Origin: Bacteroidales bacterium UBA1223 | Lineage (GTDB): Bacteria > Bacteroidota > Bacteroidia > Bacteroidales > P3 | Length of the DNA: 40,502 nt | Assembly: GCA_002309155.1 (NCBI GenBank) | Contig: DBXB01000020.1 | Span: 12,374 to 52,875 of the forward strand | Direction of reading: 5' to 3' | In this document: piece after piece, positions 1 to 6,147 of the stretch | How positions within the stretch are numbered: the first letter of the stretch is position 1 | How the letters are laid out: each line of letters starts with the position of its first letter | Notes under the pieces: model-generated | The model's database searches: none | What the model saw: only the letters and a program-made list of their open reading frames with translations | What the model was told of the DNA's origin: nothing | Position numbers and translations under genes: made by a program

Positions 1-728
1 GCTTCCTGCATGTGGTAACCCGAGATGGAGATGCTGTTGAACTTGGGCATGTTCTTTGAAGTGTACTCGAAAATGTCGGCGATGATCTTCATCGAGGGCA
101 GAGGAGGATAGATATAGGTGTTTCGGACCATGAACTCCTTTAGGATATCGTTCTGGATGGTGCCCTGCAGTTGCTCTTGTTTCACGCCCTGCTCTTCGGC
201 GGCTATGATGTAGAAAGCCAGCACGGGGAGAACGGCACCGTTCATAGTCATCGAGACGCTCATCTTGTCGAGAGGAATCTGGTCGAACAGAATCTTCATG
301 TCGAGGATGCTGTCGACGGCAACGCCGGCTTTTCCGACATCGCCGACAACGCGTTCATGGTCGGAGTCGTAGCCACGGTGTGTCGCCAAGTCGAAGGCTA
401 CCGACAGACCTTTCTGACCGGCGGCGATATTGCGGCGGTAGAAAGCGTTACTCTCCTCTGCCGTTGAGAATCCGGCATACTGGCGTACGGTCCAGGGACG
501 CATCACGTACATTGTCGAGTAGGGTCCTCTAAGGAACGGGGCGATACCGGCGGCATAGTTGAGGTGCTCCATGCCTTCCAGGTCTTCCTTGCCGTAGACG
601 GGCTTTACCTCTATCTGTTCCGGTGTCGTCCAGTTTTTCTCAATATGGTTTTCCTTTTCCCACTGTTCGAAACTTTCACGCTTTTCATCAGTGGTTTTGA
701 AATTTACATTTGAAAAATTAGGTCTCAT
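1..728 (-). CDS. mutB: Methylmalonyl-CoA mutase, large catalytic subunit (N-terminal part)
   Basis: Adenosylcobalamin-dependent isomerisation of succinyl-CoA and methylmalonyl-CoA, used by Bacteroidales in the propionate route. The reverse strand reads openly from ATG at 728 to the window edge, about 242 codons, so only the N-terminal third is present. Recognisable family blocks are GPYSTMYVMRPWTVRQYAGF (residues about 68-87, substrate-tunnel segment with the conserved Tyr), FDLATHRGYDSD, MSVSMTMNGAVLPVLAFY, GTIQNDILKEFMVRNTYIYP and NSISISGYHMQEA at the edge. The level of match to the large-subunit family is high. The partner small subunit, often just upstream in Bacteroidales, is not here: upstream is a 435-bp spacer and a gene on the other strand. 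The B12-binding C-terminus lies outside the window. Confidence 0.95.
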   Translation of the reverse strand, partial: MRPNFSNVNFKTTDEKRESFEQWEKENHIEKNWTTPEQIEVKPVYGKEDLEGMEHLNYAAGIAPFLRGPYSTMYVMRPWTVRQYAGFSTAEESNAFYRRNIAAGQKGLSVAFDLATHRGYDSDHERVVGDVGKAGVAVDSILDMKILFDQIPLDKMSVSMTMNGAVLPVLAFYIIAAEEQGVKQEQLQGTIQNDILKEFMVRNTYIYPPLPSMKIIADIFEYTSKNMPKFNSISISGYHMQE

Positions 729-770
729 TATCAGTGTATTATATGTTTTGTCTTTATATTGTTGAATATG

Positions 771-778
771 CAAATATA
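771..778 (-). promoter_or_regulatory. Putative -7 promoter box for mutB
   Basis: On the minus strand this reads TATATTTG, a match to the Bacteroidota TAnnTTTG element, 42 bases upstream of the mutB start. I see no clear TTTG -33 partner at the right distance, so the assignment is tentative. Confidence 0.4.
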
Positions 779-1013
779 CATAATAATTCTAAATAAGTAA
801 AGATTAAAGTATAAGGTCTGATTATGATTAGGTCTCCGCGCTAATATTCAATTATTTAATTGTACAACTCACCGCACTTTTTTCATATCAACTAAATTAA
901 CAAATAGTCAAAGCCTTTTTGATTGTCAGAATAACCTAAGGTGTGAAATACTTTAGATACGAATTAACCGTTATCTAATTACTTTAACTCCAGATATAAT
1001 CCACTATTCACGG

Positions 1014-1088
1014 GTCACAGGTCACAGGTCACAGGTCACAGGTCACAGGTCACAGTTCACAGGTCACAGGTCACAGGTCACAGGTCAC
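1014..1088. repeat. Heptamer tandem array (GTCACAG)x10
   Basis: Ten consecutive 7-bp units GTCACAG, with one variant (TTCACAG at 1056-1062), followed by a partial unit. The array sits in the 435-bp spacer (729-1163) between the divergent mutB and DUF2490 genes. The rest of that spacer is AT-rich and I see no gene in it. Such simple arrays can change copy number by slippage. Confidence 0.95.
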
Positions 1089-1104
1089 GCTTAATCCATT
1101 CCCC

Positions 1105-1152
1105 ATATCATCATATCCCCATATCATCATATCAACATATCCCCATATCAAC
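1105..1152. repeat. Octamer tandem array (ATATCAAC/ATATCCCC/ATATCATC)x6
   Basis: Six 8-bp units in perfect register, each starting ATATC, with the last three bases alternating between ATC, CCC and AAC. It ends 11 bp before the ATG of the downstream gene, so it probably lies in its 5' leader. The same octamer family (nTATCAAC) recurs near 14.15, 14.27, 20.51 and 20.79 kb. Confidence 0.9.
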
Positions 1153-1163
1153 AATAAACCTCT

Positions 1164-1988
1164 ATGAAAAAGATTGCTTTGATTCTTGCTTTTGTCATTT
1201 CTTTATGTCCTGTCGTTGTCGCCCAGACTGATGTGAGTCTCGATGACGAATTCGGTGGGCGGTTCTCTTTTGTCGTCGAGAAGAAACTCATGAAAGGGTT
1301 GCGTCTCGCTATTGAGGAGGAGGTGCGGTTGACCGACAATTTCTCATCTTTAGGACGTCTGCAGACCACGGTTTCTATCTCCTATAAGGTTCATCCCAAC
1401 ATTAAATTGGGGGTGGGTTATGCTTTGATTAACCCCTATGATGCCGACAGCGGTGATTTCAAGAATTGCCGTCACCGTTTCATGTTCGACGCCAGTGGCG
1501 TTTGGCGTGTAGGTGACTGGTCTTTGTCGCTAAAAGAGAGACTCCAGGCTACTGTTCGGACAGGTTCTTTCAATGAGTATCAAGCCCCCCGGACATCGTG
1601 GATGTTGAAAAGCAGGGTTAAGGCGCAGTATAAAGGATGGCGGAAATATGAGCCGTATGTGGCGTTCGAGTTGCGCAACACGTTGAATGCTCCTACCATT
1701 GACGCCTACTATGACGGTACTCGCTATCTCACAGAGTCTGGCAGTAGAACGGGTGAAGCCGGTTGGTTCCTTGACGGGTTCAATAAGAGATATGTTAATC
1801 GTCTGAGGGGAATCATAGGCACGGAGTTCAGACTTGGTGCCAACAGTACTGTGGATGTGTGCCTGATGGGTGACTATGTGATTGACGAAGTCGTTGATGC
1901 CAATGCCGAAGGAACCAAGTTGAAGTCATACACTCGAGAAACGGGTTACCTTGGTTGGATTGTTGCAGGTTACAAGTTCTCTTTCTGA
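1164..1988 (+). CDS. DUF2490-like outer membrane beta-barrel protein
   Basis: Secreted 274-residue protein. Residues 1-20 form a signal peptide (MKKIALILAF... ending VVVAQ). The mature part is built of alternating amphipathic strands with many aromatic and Arg residues (RLQTTVSISYKVHPNIKLGVGYAL, with the later part W...YEPYVAFELRN) and ends in a C-terminal aromatic strand GYKFSF, typical of outer membrane barrels. The E-E-E-V-R-L and LRGIIGTEFRL features resemble the DUF2490 family, which is widespread in Bacteroidota and of unknown function. It stands alone on the plus strand, converging on rpmF with a shared terminator at 2017-2043. Barrel nature is well supported; the family name is from memory of its pattern. 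Confidence 0.75.
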   Translation: MKKIALILAFVISLCPVVVAQTDVSLDDEFGGRFSFVVEKKLMKGLRLAIEEEVRLTDNFSSLGRLQTTVSISYKVHPNIKLGVGYALINPYDADSGDFKNCRHRFMFDASGVWRVGDWSLSLKERLQATVRTGSFNEYQAPRTSWMLKSRVKAQYKGWRKYEPYVAFELRNTLNAPTIDAYYDGTRYLTESGSRTGEAGWFLDGFNKRYVNRLRGIIGTEFRLGANSTVDVCLMGDYVIDEVVDANAEGTKLKSYTRETGYLGWIVAGYKFSF

Positions 1989-2016
1989 CCACAGCTTGAA
2001 GTGAAGACAAATAAAA

Positions 2017-2043
2017 AAAAAGCACCCTTGTGGGGTGCTTTTT
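2017..2043. terminator. Bidirectional rho-independent terminator
   Basis: An 11-bp stem (AAAAAGCACCC / GGGTGCTTTTT) with a 5-nt loop, with A and T tracts on both sides. It lies between the convergent DUF2490 gene and rpmF and can serve both. Confidence 0.9.
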
Positions 2044-2061
2044 AGTTTTTGCACTGGAGAG

Positions 2062-2247
2062 TTAAGCCTCGACGTTTTTCTCGATGGCTAATCTTCCTCT
2101 GTAGTATCCGCATTCGGGACATACATGGTGCATCATGATCTGAGCACCACAGTTGCTGCATGTAGTCAGCTGAGGAGTCTCAAGGCTGTCATGCGTTCTT
2201 CTCTTTCTTGTTCTCGTTTGAGAGAACCTGTGTTTTGGGTGTGGCAT
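2062..2247 (-). CDS. rpmF: 50S ribosomal protein L32
   Basis: Small basic 61-residue protein of the large ribosomal subunit. The start MPHPKHRFSQTRTRKRRTHD is the family signature, followed by a zinc-ribbon with two CxxC knuckles (CSNCGA and CPECGYYRG), so this is the zinc-binding form of L32. It is 26 bp downstream of the DUF177 gene, the classic yceD-rpmF pair found across bacteria. The plsX and fabH genes that often follow are absent; a terminator and a convergent gene come instead. Confidence 0.97.
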   Translation of the reverse strand: MPHPKHRFSQTRTRKRRTHDSLETPQLTTCSNCGAQIMMHHVCPECGYYRGRLAIEKNVEA

Positions 2248-2273
2248 AATTATTAATTTTTATTGTTTATTTT

Positions 2274-2798
2274 TTATCTCAAATTTTTAAGTGCTTCCCA
2301 TCTGGGGTCGGTAGCTGTCTCATCTTCGCCATTCTCGCTCTCGTCCGACAGGTACTTAGTCATTTCAGGGTCGCACATCGGAACGCCATTCTCATCTTCC
2401 GGATGAATCGTCTGTATCGGTATCGAGACCGCCACAAACTCATACATCCACTGTGCCAAGTCTATCTTGTATTCATTTTCTGGAAGAAATACCACGTTCT
2501 CGTCGTCACTGCTCTCGGTATCGCTGAATTTCACACAAATAGTCTGCTCGCCCTCCACTGGTATCTCCAAATCTCCAAGACATCTGTCACACATCGTTCT
2601 CACCGTTCCGGAGAAGTTGAAAATAATCAGAATCATTCTCTCTTTTTTCTCCATTTTTACGTCGAAAAACACCTTTGCATCCAGGATTTTTTCATTTTTG
2701 TAATCTGAAAAAAAACTGTTGTCAAGCGTGTAACTATAATTATAAGTTCCTGGTTTTAAGCCACTGAACTGTATTGTAGTGTCGACGTTCTGACTCAT
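2274..2798 (-). CDS. DUF177 (YceD) family protein
   Basis: A 174-residue protein of the YceD/DUF177 family, which is nearly always encoded upstream of rpmF and is implicated in 23S rRNA / large-subunit maturation in other organisms. The CDRCLGDLEIPVEGE segment carries the family's Cys-x-x-Cys knuckle, and the C-terminus is acidic then basic (SDESENGEDE... PRWEALKNLR). The reading frame stays open up to 2924, but I chose ATG at 2798 (MSQNVDTTIQF) because a good promoter lies at 2821-2851, between the two possible starts, and the extra 42 residues are low-complexity and Lys-rich. Confidence 0.9.
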   Translation of the reverse strand: MSQNVDTTIQFSGLKPGTYNYSYTLDNSFFSDYKNEKILDAKVFFDVKMEKKERMILIIFNFSGTVRTMCDRCLGDLEIPVEGEQTICVKFSDTESSDDENVVFLPENEYKIDLAQWMYEFVAVSIPIQTIHPEDENGVPMCDPEMTKYLSDESENGEDETATDPRWEALKNLR

Positions 2799-2820
2799 TT
2801 TCACACTCCTAATGAATTTG

Positions 2821-2851
2821 CAAAGGTATAAACTTTTTTTTAAACAACAAA
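2821..2851 (-). promoter_or_regulatory. Promoter of the DUF177-rpmF operon
   Basis: On the minus strand: TTTG (2848-2851), 19-nt spacer, TACCTTTG (2821-2828). This matches the Bacteroidota TTTG-N19-TAnnTTTG consensus exactly. Transcription would start near 2814, giving a leader of about 16 nt before ATG 2798. Confidence 0.85.
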
Positions 2852-2905
2852 TTTTTTTTATTTTTTTTGTTTTTTGAGTGTGAAATGTTTTGAGTGTGTA
2901 TTTAA

Positions 2906-2945
2906 CCACGTAAAAGTTTACCAAAAACCATGTAAAAGTTTACCA
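2906..2945 (-). repeat. Pair of 18-bp direct repeats, copy set 1
   Basis: Two units, 2906-2923 and 2928-2945, match at 17 of 18 positions (CCAyGTAAAAGTTTACCA) with a 22-bp start-to-start distance, about two helical turns. The core GTAAA-AG-TTTAC is itself a short inverted repeat. A related pair in opposite orientation is at 3115-3156. Confidence 0.85.
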
Positions 2946-3104
2946 CTTGATTAATGTTAAAAAAGGCGAGAAACTGTAGTAAGAAATAAAAGATGATCAA
3001 GATGTTAGAGAAACCAACAGTGTCAAAAAGACTTTATTGTCGTTGTTTATTATTTAATATATTAAAACATAATTTGTTAAGCATATTATTCCTGTCATTT
3101 ACAA

Positions 3105-3551
3105 ATGATTTTTGTGGTAAACTTTTGGGTGAACAAAGTGGTAAATTTTTTAATGGTTATATACATTTATATGACAGTGGAACATCGAGAAGGCTTATAT
3201 TTTCAAGAAAACACCAGAAATCATAAAAGAATGTGTGTTATGTTTCTTGTTAAATACCATACCGACTCCACCTATATCATGTCTTTTGATTCAAGTGAAA
3301 TCACAACAAGAATACTCAATATTGAAGATTCTGATAATACTTTTATTTATAAACATTCTGACATTAACGGGGAAGAGTATATCAGTCCATCTTTTGACTA
3401 TTCTTGTCTAGGTAAGTTGAATGATTATCTACGTTTATTAACAAAAGAAATCCATTTATATTCTTCAAATTTTTCCTCTCCCGGGAATTCCAAGGAAGGC
3501 ACATATGCCTTTGCTGTTTACTTAACACCAAATATTATCGATTGTTTTTAA
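3105..3551 (+). CDS. Hypothetical protein or gene remnant in the RHS island
   Basis: Open frame of 148 codons; a more natural start is the ATG at 3231 (MCVMFLVKYHTDST..., 106 residues). The upstream part overlaps a repeat pair (3115-3156) and is unlikely to be coding. I do not recognise the product. The downstream part has a normal amino-acid mix (SFDYSCLGKLNDYLRLLTKE, AFAVYLTPN) and low GC like its neighbours, so it may be a small accessory protein, an immunity-gene relic or a remnant. Its frame ends 150 bp before the RHS tip. Confidence 0.35.
   Translation: MIFVVNFWVNKVVNFLMVIYIYMTVEHREGLYFQENTRNHKRMCVMFLVKYHTDSTYIMSFDSSEITTRILNIEDSDNTFIYKHSDINGEEYISPSFDYSCLGKLNDYLRLLTKEIHLYSSNFSSPGNSKEGTYAFAVYLTPNIIDCF
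3115..3156 (+). repeat. Pair of 18-bp repeats, copy set 2 (inverted relative to set 1)
   Basis: TGGTAAACTTTTGGGTG (3115-3131) and TGGTAAATTTTTTAATGG (3139-3156) are diverged, reverse-oriented versions of the units at 2906-2945, with 24-bp spacing. The two pairs bracket about 170 bp and look like the ends of a decayed element. Confidence 0.6.
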
Positions 3552-3619
3552 TTGTTAAGAACATCCAGTTGCCACGTCTACAATCTATCAATAATCCCCT
3601 CCCATGGGAATAATAACCT

Positions 3620-3657
3620 GTTGCGGCGGATTTGCAATCCGACGCAGGTTATAATCC
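3620..3657 (+). repeat. Hairpin repeat element, copy 1
   Basis: Contains GCGGCGGATT-TGC-AATCCG with an outer stem formed by ATAACCT (from about 3612) and AGGTTAT. It matches the first half of the elements at 5710-5760 and 11861-11911. On each side there is a diverged short direct repeat (around 3587-3607 and 3656-3675, ATCAAyAATCCC-type), as if it had been inserted or duplicated. Confidence 0.8.
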
Positions 3658-3705
3658 ATCAACAATCCCTCCCATAAAAAACAACCACAGAAAAACAACA
3701 ACTAA

Positions 3706-4587
3706 TTGACCACATCAGCACATAAAACAGACCAGTCAAAACGCCCGAAAAACGAGTGTTTTTACCCTCTGGTTTTCACCGGGAAAGAAAAAGACTCGGA
3801 GACAGGGTATTATGCATTCGGTGCGAGATACTACGACAGCGACTTGTCGGGATTGTTTTTGAGTGTCGACCCCTTGGCGGACAAGTACCCAAGTATATCC
3901 CCGTATGCCTACTGTGCGTGGAATCCGGTGAAGCTGGTGGATCCTAATGGGATGGATGGTGTTGTAATTGTTGATACTCATAAAAAAACTATAACTGTAG
4001 GAGCGGACATAATATTTTATGCTAATTCATCTCATGTTAGCGGAACAGATGTTAATACTGCGGCAAAAATGTATAAAAACAATATCGTAAACAACTGGTG
4101 CAAAGATAAAAATGGCAATTGCTGGACTACAGAGTACAATGGTGAATCATATAATGTTTCATTCAATATCAATGTTTCGGTTGACAACACAGCAAAATAT
4201 GAAAGAAATAGGGACTATGATGGTAAGAAAAATTACATAGGAATAGATTATGTGGTTCCCGGAAACAGAAATGAAGTGTCTAACTCAAATAATGGTCTAT
4301 GGAAATACACATCGTCTGCCGATAATTCTGGTGGACACGAGTTTGGACATCTCCTTGGTTTGAAAGATCGGTATACGGATGGTAAAGGTGCGCATATAGG
4401 TTGGGAGAATAATATAATGTCAAAAGTGCAAAGCAAACCGGATCAAAGAAATATTGATGCGATAATAAACAGAAATGGTAAAAATATGATTGATGAAGCA
4501 AAATATTCTGATAATTATGGACTGTTTCGAAGTTGTTCTGGGCAGAGAATCATAAAGTATTATCTTGGATTAGAAAATAAAGAATAA
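3706..4587 (+). CDS. Orphan RHS tip with metzincin-like toxin domain
   Basis: A 293-residue protein that is only the C-terminal end of an RHS/YD-repeat toxin. Residues about 24-83 are the RHS core: TGKEKDSETGYYAFGARYYD, FLSVDPLADKYPSISPYAY, NPVKLVDPNGMDG. After this boundary comes a unique domain with SGGHEFGHLLGLKDRY: H211, E212, H215 and D221 form HExxHxxGxxD, a metzincin-type zinc site, and NNIMSK (Met238) fits the Met-turn. So the tip is probably a zinc protease toxin. The start is TTG with an in-frame stop just before it, so no long YD shell is attached. It is followed 2 bp later by a membrane-anchored small protein, as expected for toxin-immunity pairs. It may be a silent cassette that becomes active after recombination with a full RHS gene. 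Confidence 0.8.
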   Translation: MTTSAHKTDQSKRPKNECFYPLVFTGKEKDSETGYYAFGARYYDSDLSGLFLSVDPLADKYPSISPYAYCAWNPVKLVDPNGMDGVVIVDTHKKTITVGADIIFYANSSHVSGTDVNTAAKMYKNNIVNNWCKDKNGNCWTTEYNGESYNVSFNINVSVDNTAKYERNRDYDGKKNYIGIDYVVPGNRNEVSNSNNGLWKYTSSADNSGGHEFGHLLGLKDRYTDGKGAHIGWENNIMSKVQSKPDQRNIDAIINRNGKNMIDEAKYSDNYGLFRSCSGQRIIKYYLGLENKE

Positions 4588-4589
4588 AC

Positions 4590-5066
4590 ATGATGAAGCA
4601 AAGTAGATCAGTTGTAAAAGCATTAGTGTGTTTCATGGTTTTATTTGGACTAGGGTTTTTGATTGGTGCTCTGGTGCAAAATGAGAGGCATAAAAAGGAG
4701 AACTATGAGTTATATGAGAGACTCGATAGTCTAGCACGTTTGTCTTATTATAGGGATGAGTCCTCGTTACCGTACCTCAACGTATCCAAAGACAGTGTAT
4801 TAAGAATGTTACCGCCTGAGACAAAACGATTTGACATTTTATGCATATACGATGGGGCTGAAATTGGACTATCACACGGAGCATATAATTTTTTTGTCGA
4901 TAAAGTGAAAAATACTAAAGATACGGTATACGTTCAGGAATATTACTGGGATGTGCCATTTAGTAACATGTCCAAACTATATATTGTTTTTGAACTGCAG
5001 AAAGACTCAATATGGGTTGCAAAATCATGTGCACAATGGGATACCAACATGGTTAATCTCGATTAA
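4590..5066 (+). CDS. Membrane-anchored small protein, candidate immunity protein
   Basis: A 158-residue protein whose ATG is 2 bp after the stop of the RHS metzincin tip, implying co-translation. Residues about 10-30 (VVKALVCFMVLFGLGFLIGAL) form one membrane helix, followed by a charged segment (NERHKKENYELYERLDSLARL) and a soluble domain that would lie outside the cytoplasm. I recognise no family. Position directly after a toxin tip and the extracytoplasmic topology suggest that it protects the cell against the protease tip, which is an inference. Low GC like the rest of the island. Confidence 0.7.
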   Translation: MMKQSRSVVKALVCFMVLFGLGFLIGALVQNERHKKENYELYERLDSLARLSYYRDESSLPYLNVSKDSVLRMLPPETKRFDILCIYDGAEIGLSHGAYNFFVDKVKNTKDTVYVQEYYWDVPFSNMSKLYIVFELQKDSIWVAKSCAQWDTNMVNLD

Positions 5067-5080
5067 AAATTCTCCTAGAA

Positions 5081-5110
5081 CATAAAAACGACCAGTCAAA
5101 ACACCCGAAA
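5081..5110 (+). repeat. Copy of the RHS-tip entry sequence
   Basis: A 30-bp stretch identical at 27 positions to 3721-3750, the first bases of the RHS tip (coding HKTDQSKRPK there). Here no RHS core follows; instead a new gene starts 18 bp later. It looks like the leftover edge of a second RHS tip cassette and marks a recombination boundary. Confidence 0.8.
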
Positions 5111-5127
5111 TAATAAGGTGAATACAT

Positions 5128-5706
5128 ATGAAGAAAATTTTATTCATCATTATGTTTGTGGCATTTTTCAGGATTGTTTTATCTCAAGTCATAGATAGCG
5201 TGTGCAGAATCCCTGTCATGTATTTTAACGACACTACTGTCTTTTCAGTGATTGACACTTTGTTGTCATTTGAGAAGAAAAGCGACACAAAAATATTTGA
5301 AAGGAAAAATATTTCCATCTGTTTTATTCATCCGGGTGATACTATTTGTGTTATACAGTTAGAGAAGGTAAGAGAATTTGAAAAAGTGTTTGATGCATCA
5401 AGGATTGACTATATCCGATTAGTGTATTATAAAGAATATTCTATATGGATTTACGGTTCTTTTCCAACTGATTTCTTAACACAATCTAATCAATATAAAA
5501 ATGTAAATTGTGCGTCGGCTATCGAAAGAGGTATTCTATCACAAGATGCCCCGGATGATGACCCACCCAACATTACAATCTTGGCTAAATGGGATAAAAA
5601 CTGTATGTGTGATTATATGGTTTTCAAAAGCTATGGCTGGGAACTGATTTATGATTCAATGTATAAATCCTCAAATATACAAGGCTCGCAATCTGAAAGT
5701 GATTAA
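5128..5706 (+). CDS. Secreted hypothetical protein in the RHS island
   Basis: A 192-residue protein with a signal peptide (MKKILFIIMFVAFFRIVLSQ). The mature part has no motif I know; it contains several Cys residues and a short acidic stretch DAPDDDPPN. It starts 18 bp after a duplicated RHS-entry fragment and ends 3 bp before a hairpin repeat, so it is probably the surviving cargo (immunity-like) gene of a lost RHS tip. A purine-rich AAGGTG precedes the ATG by about 10 bp. AT-rich relative to the flanking core genes. Confidence 0.65.
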   Translation: MKKILFIIMFVAFFRIVLSQVIDSVCRIPVMYFNDTTVFSVIDTLLSFEKKSDTKIFERKNISICFIHPGDTICVIQLEKVREFEKVFDASRIDYIRLVYYKEYSIWIYGSFPTDFLTQSNQYKNVNCASAIERGILSQDAPDDDPPNITILAKWDKNCMCDYMVFKSYGWELIYDSMYKSSNIQGSQSESD

Positions 5707-5709
5707 CCC

Positions 5710-5760
5710 GTTGCGGCGGATTTGCAATCCGACGTAAGTTAATATCAGGATTTGTAATCC
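5710..5760 (+). repeat. 51-bp hairpin repeat element, copy 2
   Basis: Two small hairpins in a row: CGGATT-TGC-AATCCG and GGATT-TGT-AATCC, joined by a spacer ending AATATCA. It matches 11861-11911 (opposite strand) over all 51 bases with about four differences. With copy 1 at 3620 it brackets the RHS cassette as direct repeats. Confidence 0.9.
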
Positions 5761-5801
5761 AGAAACACCCCCATCTGAATTGTTGGAAGGCAAAAATGCA
5801 T

Positions 5802-5850
5802 GATAGTGGTGCGGTAAGTGATAAAAAATACCACTTACCGCACCACTATC
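5802..5850. repeat. Perfect 19-bp inverted repeat
   Basis: Left arm 5802-5820 (GATAGTGGTGCGGTAAGTG) and right arm 5832-5850 are exact reverse complements with an 11-nt loop. It lies downstream of the minus-strand peptide gene at 5928, with a run of five T on that strand shortly after it, so it could terminate the recA operon. The stem is unusually long and perfect for a terminator. Confidence 0.85.
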
Positions 5851-5927
5851 GGCATATTTTCAAAAACAGTTCGTATCTTGTGGGTGATGGAAGTGGATGT
5901 CAAAAAACAGACGTTTTCAGCGCTATC

Positions 5928-6086
5928 TTACCAACTCCAGTACTGGTCGCTGTAGCTTGACGCCTGGTTGTCTTCATAGCTGTCAAGCATGTCGAAAACT
6001 TCAATATGCTCGGCACTGCCTATGAAGCCATTCTCTACTTTCACTGTCACCACTGTAATCTTAGGTGATGTGTATTCCTCTTTCAT
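5928..6086 (-). CDS. Small 52-residue peptide, possible secreted or modified peptide
   Basis: Short gene: ATG at 6086, stop TAA at 5928-5930. It reads MKEEYTSPKITVVTVKVENG, then FIGSAEHIEVFDMLDSYED, then NQASSYSDQYWSW. It has a Lys/Glu start, a hydrophobic beta-like stretch with an invariant-looking Pro, a GFIGS turn, and an acidic, Ser/Tyr/Trp-rich tail. This resembles short Bacteroidales peptides of the general form K-x-Y-x-x-P-x-h-x-V-h that end in a variable tail and have no assigned function; I rely on memory for that. It has no membrane helix or Cys. It follows mazG by 61 bp on the same strand and may be read through from the recA operon or from its own promoter. Confidence 0.6.
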   Translation of the reverse strand: MKEEYTSPKITVVTVKVENGFIGSAEHIEVFDMLDSYEDNQASSYSDQYWSW

Positions 6087-6147
6087 ATAGTTGATGGTTT
6101 GTTATTGTTTCTAATCTAATGGTCTGTCTGCGCTTATTTCTTTGGAA

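Noticed and set aside
729..1010. Cobalamin riboswitch in front of mutB
   Set aside because: No B12-box or conserved core recognised; the mutB -7 box is only 42 bp from the ATG, leaving no room for a riboswitch.
1014..1088. Possible CRISPR array
   Set aside because: Units are 7 bp with no spacers and no cas genes; it is a simple tandem repeat.
2993..3226. 77-codon plus-strand frame between the inverted repeat pairs
   Set aside because: Contains the repeat units and overlaps the other frame at 3105; AT-rich composition makes chance likely. Not called as a gene.
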